In this document: positions 1 to 6,028 of the stretch, piece by piece
How the letters are laid out: every line of letters starts with the position of its first letter
Numbering within the stretch: position 1 is the first letter of the stretch
Assembly: GCA_947632525.1 (NCBI GenBank)
Contig: CANRPQ010000075.1
Location: 1 to 6,055, forward strand
Length of the DNA stretch: 6,055 nucleotides
Reading direction: 5' to 3'
Source: an uncultured Clostridia bacterium
GTDB lineage: Bacteria > Bacillota > Clostridia > TANB77 > CAG-508
Program-made: the position numbers and the translations under genes
Notes under the pieces: generated by a model
Seen by the model: only the letters and a program-made list of their open reading frames with translations
Told to the model about the DNA's origin: nothing
Databases searched by the model: none

Positions 1-2
1 AA

Positions 3-479
3 TTATTCTTCTGTCTCTACAAATTCTAGAGTTCCAGGAATTATTTTATCTACAAAAAGTATTCCTTCTAAATGATCAACTTCATGTGCAATAGCTTGTG
101 CCAATAAACCTTCCGCTTCTATCGTTATCTTATCTCCTTTTTCATTTAAAGCCTCTACTGTAATTTTTGCTGGCCTAATAATTTTAGCAAATTGATTTGG
201 AAAACTTAAACATCCTTCCTCTACTTCTTGTTCTCCCTCTTGCTTAATAATTTTTGGATTTACTAACTTAATAGGTCCATTATCATCATATAAATCAATT
301 ACAACTAATCGCTTTAATATTCCTATTTGTGGTCCTGCTAACCCTACCCCATTAGATTGGTGCATAGTTTCTACCATATCATCTAATATTTCTCTTATTT
401 TGTTATCAACCGTTTCTACTTCTCTTGATTTTTTTCTTAGTATTTCATCTCCATCTTTTCTAATTATTCTAATTGCCAT
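3..479 (-). CDS. def: Peptide deformylase
   Basis: Peptide deformylase removes the formyl group from the N-terminal Met of new proteins as they leave the ribosome; it is a cytosolic metalloenzyme. All three family motifs are visible in the 158-residue product: motif 1 GVGLAGPQ at residues 44-51 (the more usual form is GLAAPQ), motif 2 EGCLS at 88-92 and motif 3 HEVDH at 132-136. The expected metal ligands are Cys90, His132 and His136, and Glu133 is the catalytic acid. Length is normal for the family. The ATG at 477-479 is preceded by a strong AGGAGG (488-493) 8 nt upstream, which fixes the start. It lies 72 nt after the priA stop codon; that gap has only weak promoter-like AT-rich hexamers, so def may be co-transcribed with priA. 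The gene is complete, with its stop at 3-5. By the usual order fmt may follow outside the window, but that is inference. Confidence 0.97.
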   Translation of the reverse strand: MAIRIIRKDGDEILRKKSREVETVDNKIREILDDMVETMHQSNGVGLAGPQIGILKRLVVIDLYDDNGPIKLVNPKIIKQEGEQEVEEGCLSFPNQFAKIIRPAKITVEALNEKGDKITIEAEGLLAQAIAHEVDHLEGILFVDKIIPGTLEFVETEE

Positions 480-551
480 ATCTATTGCCTCCTATTCCTA
501 ATTGTAATTGTACAGTTTATTAGTAAAGAAAATATTACCAATCTGACAGAC

Positions 552-2090
552 TTAAGCCCAATTATTCGGATTTAAATCAATTATCACTCTATTACCATTA
601 CTTTTACTTTCCTTCATTTGATTGTATTGGTGTAAAACATTATTTATTACGTCTATCATTTTATCATCGAATTTGCATTTTATAATTATTCTAAAACGAT
701 ATTTGTTTTTTATTTTATTAATTGGTGCTGGCATTCCTTTATATAATATTATACCCAAGTTTTCTTGTAATACCCTATTTTTTAAATATGAATGTAAAGT
801 TTGTGTTATTTTTTTCCCGTCTTGTTCTTTTTCAGAACTTATACCAATTATTATTATATCGCAAAATGGCGGATATTTCAATTGCTTTCTTATTAAGATT
901 TCTGTATTATAAAATAAGTGATAATCTTGTTTCTTGCTGCACTCTATACTAAAATTATCTGGGTTATATGTTTGAATAATTACTTTGCCCGGTAAATTTT
1001 CTCTCCCTGCTCTACCTGCTACTTGTGTAAGTAGTTGAAATGTTTTTTCATTTGCCTTAAAATCTTCTAAATTTAAACTGCTATCTGCTGCTATAACACC
1101 TACTAATGTAACATTAGGAAAATGATGCCCTTTTACCACCATTTGTGTTCCTATTAAAATATCAATATTTTCATCTTTAAATTGATTTAAGATTTTTTCA
1201 TGAGAGTTTTTCTTTGTTACTGTGTCTACATCCATACGTATTGTTTTAGCATTTGGGAAAAGTATATGTATTTGTTCTTCTAATTTTTGAGTACCCGCTC
1301 CAAAATGTCTAATATTTTTACTGTGACAGTCAGGACATTCTTTTACCATTGGAACCTCATATCCACAATAATGGCATTTTAGCTTATTTACATTTGCATG
1401 ATATGTTAATGTGATGTTACAATTTTTGCATTTAATAGTACCACCACAATCTCTACACATAACAAATGTAGAAAACCCCCTTCTGTTTAAAAATAAAATG
1501 GTTTGTTTATGATTTTCTATATTTTCTTTAATAGCCTGATGTAGTTTACCACTAATCATTGATTTGTTTCCTTGTTCTAATTCTTGCCTTAAATCTACTA
1601 TTTCTACTTGTGGTAGGCTTGCTTTATTTGCTCTTTTTGTTAATTCTAACAAAGTGGTTTTTTCAATTTGTGTATTATAATATGATTCTAAATCAGGTGT
1701 GGCACTTCCTAATATTAATGGAATGTTATTTAGTTTTGCTAAATATCTAGCAACTTCTTTTGTATGATATCTTGGTGTAGTTTCTGATTTGTATGAACTA
1801 TCATGTTCTTCATCAATTATGATAATTCCTAGGTTTGATACTGGAGCAAAAATTGCTGAACGTGCTCCTATTACTACTTTTGCTTTCCCGCTTTGTATTT
1901 TATTCCATTGGTCATATCTCTCTCCTACAGATAATTTACTATGTAAAATCGCAATAGTATCTTCTCCAAATCTACTAATAAATCTATCTACTGTTTGTGG
2001 GGTTAATGATATTTCTGGTACTAGCATTATGCTAGTTTTTCCTTCTTTTATTACTTTTTCTATTAGTTGTAAATATACTTCTGTTTTACC
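552..2090 (-). CDS. priA: PriA primosomal helicase, C-terminal part (frameshifted)
   Basis: This frame carries PriA from the GKT of Walker A to the C-terminus. PriA is the 3'-5' DNA helicase that recognises stalled forks and reloads the replisome. The frame reopens at 2090 (GKTEVY); the first in-frame ATG is at 2025-2027, giving 491 residues. Numbered from that ATG, visible motifs are PEISLTPQ (4-11), the DEEHD Walker B box (72-76), GSATP (107-111), eight zinc-binding cysteines as four CxxC pairs (191/194, 200/203, 218/221, 231/234), GTQMVVKGHHFP (293-304) and QVAGRAGR (335-342). No other stop or damage is seen, so this part looks well preserved. Internal initiation at 2027 is poorly supported: the nearest purine-rich AAGGA lies about 12 nt upstream, and the product would lack the Walker A lysine and so could not be a helicase. 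Joined to the upstream part by dropping one base, the protein is 751 residues, normal for PriA. The identity is certain; whether a working protein is made is not. Confidence 0.93.
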   Translation of the reverse strand, partial: GKTEVYLQLIEKVIKEGKTSIMLVPEISLTPQTVDRFISRFGEDTIAILHSKLSVGERYDQWNKIQSGKAKVVIGARSAIFAPVSNLGIIIIDEEHDSSYKSETTPRYHTKEVARYLAKLNNIPLILGSATPDLESYYNTQIEKTTLLELTKRANKASLPQVEIVDLRQELEQGNKSMISGKLHQAIKENIENHKQTILFLNRRGFSTFVMCRDCGGTIKCKNCNITLTYHANVNKLKCHYCGYEVPMVKECPDCHSKNIRHFGAGTQKLEEQIHILFPNAKTIRMDVDTVTKKNSHEKILNQFKDENIDILIGTQMVVKGHHFPNVTLVGVIAADSSLNLEDFKANEKTFQLLTQVAGRAGRENLPGKVIIQTYNPDNFSIECSKKQDYHLFYNTEILIRKQLKYPPFCDIIIIGISSEKEQDGKKITQTLHSYLKNRVLQENLGIILYKGMPAPINKIKNKYRFRIIIKCKFDDKMIDVINNVLHQYNQMKESKSNGNRVIIDLNPNNWA

Positions 2091-2097
2091 GTGAGCC
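2086..2097 (-). other. +1 frameshift site inside the priA Walker A motif
   Basis: The sense strand reads GGC TCA CGG TAA AAC here. Removing one base, either the A or the C of TCAC (2092 or 2091), gives GGC TCN GGT AAA ACA, which encodes GSGKT and restores a 751-codon priA. The extra base is not in a homopolymer run, which makes the commonest type of long-read indel error less likely, though it does not exclude error. The zero-frame codon before the stop is CGG, an arginine codon expected to be rare in such an AT-rich genome. A rare codon next to a stop is the sort of context where +1 recoding can occur, but there is no recognisable prfB-like CTTTGA site. Confidence 0.9.
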
Positions 2098-2808
2098 AGT
2101 TACCCCAAATAATAGAAATTCTGAATATAAATGCTCATCTATTGCTTCACAAACTTGTTCATAGGCTTTATTTTGTTCTTCCGTTAATACTAGGTCAGTG
2201 TCTGATTTAACAACTTTATGTATAAATGGATTTCGTTCAACTTGTTTATTTTCAATTTCTATATATCCATTTTTTTCTAAAGTATTAATAACAGATTTGG
2301 TTACATCTGCAAATATTTCTAAATCAGAAATAAGTACCCCCTCATTTTCTATTAAAAAACGTAATGCTCTTATTTGCTTTTCTGATTTAATTTTATTGTT
2401 TTCTATTAATTCTTCAATTTCTTCACTTTCTTTTTTTAGATATACAAATGAAGCACTTTTCTCTTTCACACGGTTTTCTAATATTTTGGTAGTTGTTCCT
2501 GGTGGTAGCATTAATTTTATGCAATCTGAAATGTTACAAAAATATCTTTTTGACATCCACTTTGCTAATTCAATATTTGAATTTACTATATATTTTTTTT
2601 CATCAATTTCTGCAATTTCTTTTACTTTAAATTGGGAACTTTCTTTTATATTAACAACAAATCCTTCATCTAATGCTTTTCTATTACTAAATGGTACAAA
2701 AACTCTGCTTCCAATTTCTACTTTGGAAACATATTTCTCTGGTATTTGATAGTCAAATACTCTATTTAATTGCTTTGCATTACTATTTAAAATTACTTCC
2801 GCAATCAT
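2086..2808 (-). CDS. priA: PriA primosomal helicase, N-terminal part (frameshifted)
   Basis: This is the first 240 codons of priA. Residues 1-100 resemble the PriA 3'-DNA-binding domain (VFDYQIP at 17-23, GSRVFVPF at 33-40, LAKWMSKRY at 81-89, then LMLPPG). Residues about 140-190 form the expected winged-helix-like linker, and EEQNKAYE (210-217) matches the start of the helicase domain. The frame ends in the P-loop: residues 235-239 read GVTGS, then CGG (Arg) and a TAA stop. One base earlier or later the expected GKTEVY follows in the next frame, so a single extra base near 2091-2092 splits the gene. The ATG at 2806-2808 follows AAGAGG (2815-2820). A promoter-like sequence with an extended -10 lies just upstream, so priA probably starts its own transcript after the terminator at 2863-2924. 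Alone this fragment would have DNA-binding parts but no ATPase. Confidence 0.93.
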   Translation of the reverse strand: MIAEVILNSNAKQLNRVFDYQIPEKYVSKVEIGSRVFVPFSNRKALDEGFVVNIKESSQFKVKEIAEIDEKKYIVNSNIELAKWMSKRYFCNISDCIKLMLPPGTTTKILENRVKEKSASFVYLKKESEEIEELIENNKIKSEKQIRALRFLIENEGVLISDLEIFADVTKSVINTLEKNGYIEIENKQVERNPFIHKVVKSDTDLVLTEEQNKAYEQVCEAIDEHLYSEFLLFGVTGSR

Positions 2809-2832
2809 TTCGTACCTCTTTTTACAATACTT

Positions 2833-2861
2833 ATCATATCAAAATTTTGTATAAAAAGCAA
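2833..2861 (-). promoter_or_regulatory. Probable sigma-A promoter of priA
   Basis: On the sense strand, TTGCTT (2856-2861) is followed by a 17-bp spacer and TATGAT (2833-2838), with TGA before the -10 giving an extended -10 element. The -10 matches the consensus at five of six positions and the -35 only at TTG. Transcription would begin about 18-20 nt before the priA ATG. The -35 overlaps the end of the preceding terminator's T-run region. This is a pattern match only. Confidence 0.55.
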
Positions 2862-2862
2862 G

Positions 2863-2924
2863 AAAAAACACCTTTAGCTGTAATGAGCCAACTAGTTGGT
2901 TCATTATAAATTAAGGTGATTTTT
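2863..2924 (-). terminator. Long hairpin terminator after the kinase gene, possibly bidirectional
   Basis: The outer arms CACCTT (2869-2874) and AAGGTG (2913-2918) pair. After an asymmetric internal loop, a second stem pairs 2879-2892 with 2895-2908 almost perfectly, with G-T wobbles and a very tight tip. On the minus strand the hairpin is followed by six T (2868-2863), which makes a good intrinsic terminator for the operon ending at 2946. On the plus strand the hairpin is followed by five T (2920-2924), so it could also stop opposite transcripts. It separates the yicC-to-kinase operon from priA in the 137-nt gap. Confidence 0.8.
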
Positions 2925-2945
2925 GTATTTAGAATCTAGATAATT

Positions 2946-3506
2946 TTATGCTTCTAACCATTTTTGATATTCTTTAATAATAATATCTGCTACTTCCTTT
3001 GGCTCCATATTTGTTGTATCAATTACAATATCATAATTAGATTCGTCTTCTTTTCTTACATTATATAATTTATAATATCTTTCATTTTCTAATTGATAAC
3101 GTTTTTCCATGTCAGCTTTCTGGTCTTCTATTGTTTTAAAATTTTCAGATGTTTTACGCTTTTTATCATAATAAGCTCTTTTTGCAGCTTCATTAATATC
3201 AACTTTTAAATACACTTTAAATGATTGTGGTACAGCATACCAACCAAGTCTAGCATCAATTATAAAGTTATCATGTGTTTTAGCATATTCTGATGCACTG
3301 TATTCAATTTGTCTATCAATTTCGGGATGTTGCTCTACATATATATTAAAAGAAGTTACATCCATACCCATTTGCTTTCCTAGGTTGCGAAAATAGTCCC
3401 CATTACGATAAATGGTAAAGTTTAGCTGCTTCATTAAAATTTCTGATACAGTACCTTTACCACTTGCTAATTCTCCACTTAAAGATATAATATGTTTTTT
3501 ATTCAT
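2946..3506 (-). CDS. Cytidylate kinase-like P-loop nucleotide kinase
   Basis: The 186-residue product looks like a small cytosolic nucleoside-monophosphate kinase, close to the cytidylate-kinase-like (AAA_18) family, whose members transfer phosphate from ATP to CMP or dCMP. The P-loop is GELASGKGT at residues 11-19. The segment around 34-67 (RNGDYFR, then HPEIDRQIE) resembles the substrate-binding part of archaeal-type CMP kinases. IDARLGW (83-89) is the expected Asp-x-Arg substrate region, and the Lys/Arg-rich stretch RAYYDKKRK (110-118) fits the mobile lid. It is distinct from guanylate kinase, which I do not find here. The ATG at 3504-3506 has AAAGGA about 9 nt upstream. The gene follows rpoZ by 16 nt and precedes a terminator, so it is probably the last gene of the operon. 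It occupies the place where coaBC usually lies. The fold is clear; the true substrate (CMP, another nucleotide, or something else) cannot be told from sequence alone. Confidence 0.85.
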   Translation of the reverse strand: MNKKHIISLSGELASGKGTVSEILMKQLNFTIYRNGDYFRNLGKQMGMDVTSFNIYVEQHPEIDRQIEYSASEYAKTHDNFIIDARLGWYAVPQSFKVYLKVDINEAAKRAYYDKKRKTSENFKTIEDQKADMEKRYQLENERYYKLYNVRKEDESNYDIVIDTTNMEPKEVADIIIKEYQKWLEA

Positions 3507-3522
3507 AATTTAAATTCCTTTA

Positions 3523-3717
3523 TTATTCTTCTGTAACTACTACTTTTCCTTCTGCAATTTCATCAGCAGCTAGAGATACTGGAGATGGTTCTTCTTTTTT
3601 TGTTAATGGTGTACTTCCTGCAGCTATTTGTCTAGCTCTTTTTGCAGTCATTGTAACTAATTCAAAACGATTATCTACTTTATTTAATAATTCTAATACA
3701 GTTGGTTTTACTAACAT
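3523..3717 (-). CDS. rpoZ: RNA polymerase omega subunit
   Basis: Omega is the small RNA polymerase subunit that binds beta-prime and helps the core enzyme assemble. With the start at 3715-3717 the product is 64 residues, close to the 67 of Bacillus subtilis. It begins MLVKPTVLELLNKVDNRFEL, carries the family core TAKRARQIA at 24-32, and ends with the typical SPVSLAADEIAEGKVV followed by an acidic tail. An alternative ATG at 3733-3735, directly after the remA stop codon, would add six residues (MKRGKI) not typical of omega. That stretch contains a Shine-Dalgarno AAAAGGGG about 7-8 nt before the inner ATG, so the inner start is preferred. gmk, which normally precedes rpoZ, is missing here. The kinase gene follows after 16 nt. 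Confidence 0.93.
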   Translation of the reverse strand: MLVKPTVLELLNKVDNRFELVTMTAKRARQIAAGSTPLTKKEEPSPVSLAADEIAEGKVVVTEE

Positions 3718-3723
3718 AATTTT

Positions 3724-3731
3724 ACCCCTTT
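3724..3731 (-). promoter_or_regulatory. Ribosome binding site that sets the rpoZ start
   Basis: The sense sequence AAAAGGGG lies 6-7 nt before the ATG at 3715-3717 and immediately after the TAG of remA and its abutting ATG. Its position inside the six-codon upstream extension argues that translation starts at the inner ATG. Confidence 0.7.
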
Positions 3732-3735
3732 TCAT

Positions 3736-3993
3736 CTATTCTTCTATTTCTTTTGCGGCATCATCATCAAATCTTCCTGCAACAGTTTCTGGTTGTACTG
3801 CAGATAATACTATATGGTCAGAGTCCATAATAAGTACTGCCCTTGTTCTTCTACCACATGTAGCATCAATTGCTCTTCCCTGGTCTTTTGCTTCTTGTAC
3901 TAACCTTTTAATTGGGGCAGATTCTGGGCTAACAATAGCAATGATTCTGCTTGCTGATACGATATTTCCAAATCCAACATTGATTAATTGCAT
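3736..3993 (-). CDS. remA: RemA/DUF370 DNA-binding regulator
   Basis: This is an 85-residue DUF370 protein, very close to Bacillus subtilis RemA, which binds DNA as a multimer and activates biofilm matrix and osmoprotection genes. The sequence shows the family core almost unbroken: INVGFGNIVSASRI at residues 4-17, VSPESAPIKRL at 21-31, the arginine-rich GRRTRAV at 47-53 needed for DNA binding in RemA, and IMDSDHIVLSAVQPETVA at 55-72. The C-terminus is short and acidic. Length is normal. The start is fixed by a near-perfect AAAGGAGGT (3998-4006). It lies 21 nt after the yicC stop, and its own TAG directly abuts an ATG of the rpoZ frame. Which genes it controls in this organism is unknown; biofilm regulation is an extrapolation from Bacillus. 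Confidence 0.95.
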   Translation of the reverse strand: MQLINVGFGNIVSASRIIAIVSPESAPIKRLVQEAKDQGRAIDATCGRRTRAVLIMDSDHIVLSAVQPETVAGRFDDDAAKEIEE

Positions 3994-4011
3994 AAATACC
4001 TCCTTTATGAG

Positions 4012-4887
4012 TTACTCAATATTTTGAATCTGTTCTCTAACATCTTCTATTTGTGTTTTTATTTCTATTACTAAGTTTGTAATCTCTAATCTACCTGATT
4101 TAGAACCAATAGTATTGATTTCCCTGTTCATTTCTTGTACTAGAAAATCTAACTTTTTACCACATGGTACATTACTTTCTAATAATTTGTTAAATTGTAA
4201 AATATGGCTTTTTAGTCTAGTTATTTCTTCTTCAACTGAACATTTATCAGAGTAGATTACAGCTTCTTGTGCAAGTCTTGCTTGATCTATTATATCTGTT
4301 TTTAAAATTTCCTTGATTCTTTCTTGTAATTTTACTACATATTCTTCCACAAGTCCAGTAGAATAATTAGAAATTTCATCGACATTTTTTTCAATTGATT
4401 GTAACCTTTCAAATAAGTCTTGTTTTATTTTATTGCCTTCAATTGCTCTCATTTCAATAAAATTATCTATTGCACTTTCTAAACATTCAGAAAGCTCTGT
4501 CCAAATTAATTCAGAAGAATCTTCTTCCATTTGTATGTTCATAACATCTGGTAATTTAGAAATTTCACTGGCACGAATTCCACTTGGTATGTCGTTTTGC
4601 TCTGCTAATTCTGATAATTCTTGAATATATAGTTTTGCAAGCTCTTTATTAATAATAACGTTTTTTCCTTCAACTCCATAATTAGCATAGCTTACGAAAA
4701 CATCAATTTTTCCTCTTGTTATACGATTAAGAATTGATTTTCTTATTTTATCTTCTAAATACAAAAGGTTTCTTGGAGCTTTTATAGTAATATCACTATA
4801 TTTATGATTTACAGAGCGAATTTCTACTAGATATTCTCTTTCTTCTTTTTCTAATTTTGCTCTACCAAAGCCAGTCATGCTATTCAT
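4012..4887 (-). CDS. yicC: YicC/YloC family endoribonuclease
   Basis: YicC proteins are cytosolic endoribonucleases; the Bacillus subtilis homologue YloC cleaves RNA, and in Escherichia coli YicC affects small-RNA turnover. The 291-residue product has the usual length. The N-terminus MNSMTGFGRA is the family signature, followed by EIRSVNHKY (22-30) and the basic RGK near 58-60. The C-terminal DUF1732 region (about 205-291) contains DFLVQEMNREINTIGSKS and ends with the hallmark REQIQNIE. The middle is helical and charged. The ATG at 4885-4887 has AAAGGA about 7-9 nt upstream. An in-frame ATG three codons downstream (MTGFG) is possible but has a worse placed ribosome binding site. It follows the membrane-protein gene by 27 nt and precedes remA, the standard Bacillota neighbour. 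Confidence 0.96.
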   Translation of the reverse strand: MNSMTGFGRAKLEKEEREYLVEIRSVNHKYSDITIKAPRNLLYLEDKIRKSILNRITRGKIDVFVSYANYGVEGKNVIINKELAKLYIQELSELAEQNDIPSGIRASEISKLPDVMNIQMEEDSSELIWTELSECLESAIDNFIEMRAIEGNKIKQDLFERLQSIEKNVDEISNYSTGLVEEYVVKLQERIKEILKTDIIDQARLAQEAVIYSDKCSVEEEITRLKSHILQFNKLLESNVPCGKKLDFLVQEMNREINTIGSKSGRLEITNLVIEIKTQIEDVREQIQNIE

Positions 4888-4914
4888 AAGTTTTTCCTTT
4901 CGTTTATAAAATTT

Positions 4915-5916
4915 CTATTTTTTTATCATTTCTTTCATTGTGTTTACAAAGTATTCTTTTTTCATTTTGCTGTAAATTACAATGGATTTTGCTACATAAT
5001 AAATAGCAAATAAGTATGTAACAAGTGCTACAATATATATAAATCTATCTGCTGACATTAAATTTATATATATAAACGTCATTGTTGCAAATGCAAGGAG
5101 TAATATTTCTGCTCCATAAAGAATGTGTTTTCCACTGTCTTTTCTATATCCATATTCAAAAATTCCCAAAGAAACAAATAAAAGTGCAATACTGAATACT
5201 TTTAAATCTGTAATAAATACATTTTTCTCAATATTCATAAATCCTAAAACAACAAAGTTTAAATATAACATAATTAATATTGCTATAAAAATATTACTAA
5301 ATACTCTTGTATTAATTTTTCCAAGTTCTTTGCTTGGTAATTTTTTTCTTGATTTTAATTCTTTAACAACAACTTTCTCTATTTCTTCTGCTTCTTTTTT
5401 TTGTATTTGTTTAGTTTCAGCATTATTAGATTTAAGTTCTTCTATATCTTTATTTACTACCGCTTCTTCAGCTATTTCAGTTGCTAAAGTAGTTTCTTTT
5501 TTACTAGTAGTTTCATCTGCTATTTTATTATTTTCTTTTTTGCTAGTAGTTTTTTTACTGTTTCTTACTTTTTTAGGTTCTTCTTTAACAACTTTTTCTA
5601 CATCATCTTGTTTTGCTACCTTTTTTGTTGTACTAGTAGATTTTTTTGTAGTGCTTGCTTTTTTAGTAGCAGTTGTTTTTGGTTTATTTGTACTAGCTTT
5701 GCTACTTACCTTGCTTGCAGTTGTAGCTTTTTCAGTTGTTTTTGGTGATTTAGCTGTTTTACTAGTAGTAGTTTTTTTTGTACTAGAACTTCCCTTTTTA
5801 GTAGTTCCTTTTGATGTTACAGAAGATTTTCTTTTTTGTACTGTATTTTTTGTGCTAGATGTTGATTTTTTTTCTAATGCTTTTGTTGTTCCTTTTGTTT
5901 CTGCTTTTTCAGCCAT
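4915..5916 (-). CDS. Unrecognised membrane protein with Lys/Thr/Ser-rich histone-like tail
   Basis: I do not recognise a named family. The 333-residue product has three parts. Residues 1-100 are low-complexity Lys/Thr/Ser/Ala with repeated TTKK, STKK and TSK units; I count 28 Lys/Arg against 4 Glu, like a histone H1 tail. Residues 101-200 are mixed-charge and Glu/Lys-rich, with a likely coiled-coil or helical stretch around 145-190. Residues 205-314 hold four hydrophobic segments (about 205-228, 235-255, 265-287, 291-314) joined by short loops, then a basic end. No signal peptide is seen, and the positive-inside rule would leave the long N-terminal tail in the cytoplasm. The ATG at 5914-5916 is preceded by AAGGGGG (5926-5932), about 9 nt away, and by a promoter, so this is the first gene of the yicC-remA-rpoZ operon. 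A role in tethering nucleic acid or another acidic partner at the membrane is possible, but is speculation. Confidence 0.85.
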   Translation of the reverse strand: MAEKAETKGTTKALEKKSTSSTKNTVQKRKSSVTSKGTTKKGSSSTKKTTTSKTAKSPKTTEKATTASKVSSKASTNKPKTTATKKASTTKKSTSTTKKVAKQDDVEKVVKEEPKKVRNSKKTTSKKENNKIADETTSKKETTLATEIAEEAVVNKDIEELKSNNAETKQIQKKEAEEIEKVVVKELKSRKKLPSKELGKINTRVFSNIFIAILIMLYLNFVVLGFMNIEKNVFITDLKVFSIALLFVSLGIFEYGYRKDSGKHILYGAEILLLAFATMTFIYINLMSADRFIYIVALVTYLFAIYYVAKSIVIYSKMKKEYFVNTMKEMIKK

Positions 5917-5985
5917 TTTTTAGGTCCCCCTTTTTGAATTATTACATACATTGTTGCTTTTAATTTCTACGTTTAATACTGTTAT

Positions 5986-6015
5986 ATTATACCACATGCC
6001 TTATGCATTTTGCAA
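5986..6015 (-). promoter_or_regulatory. Probable sigma-A promoter of the yicC-remA-rpoZ operon
   Basis: The -10 is a perfect TATAAT (5986-5991) with TGG directly before it, forming an extended -10. The -35 candidate is TTGCAA (6010-6015), with an 18-bp spacer. Transcription would start near 5979, leaving a 5' leader of about 60 nt. This is the best promoter match in the window and sits ahead of five closely spaced genes. No riboswitch-like structure is evident in the leader. Confidence 0.7.
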
Positions 6016-6028
6016 GTGCATTTTCAAG
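6004..6028. repeat. Tandem near-identical 12-13 nt repeat over the -35 region
   Basis: On the plus strand TGCATTTTGCAAG (6004-6016) is followed at once by TGCATTTTCAAG (6017-6028), differing by one missing base. The first copy contains the putative -35 hexamer. A related TGC also occurs just downstream at 5997-5999. Two adjacent copies over a promoter could be an operator, but may be chance in AT-rich DNA. Confidence 0.5.

Noticed and set aside
480..551. Promoter for def in the priA-def gap
   Set aside because: Two TACAAT hexamers are present, but no -35 with proper spacing was found (best TTTACT with a 15-bp spacer). It is too weak to annotate.
622..952. Short hydrophobic plus-strand frames opposite the end of priA
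   Set aside because: They overlap each other and conserved PriA sequence, and show low-complexity Ile/Leu/Phe content without motifs.
2086..2097. Intein or intron scar at the priA P-loop
   Set aside because: Inteins favour P-loops of ATPases, but only one extra base is present and there are no splicing motifs, so a simple indel is the better explanation.
2198..2749. A 183-codon plus-strand open frame opposite priA
   Set aside because: It is antisense to conserved PriA coding sequence, has no recognisable domain and is typical of AT-rich antisense frames.
2863..2924. T-box or riboswitch reading of the hairpin before priA
   Set aside because: There is no T-box consensus or other conserved aptamer motif, and the hairpin sits at the 3' end of the previous gene with a T-run, which fits a plain terminator.
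5123..5923. A 266-codon open frame on the plus strand opposite the membrane-protein gene
   Set aside because: Its monotonous Val/Phe/Leu/Ser composition is the antisense image of Lys/Thr/Ser codons. It lacks a recognisable domain, and the minus-strand gene has a promoter, a ribosome binding site and operon context.
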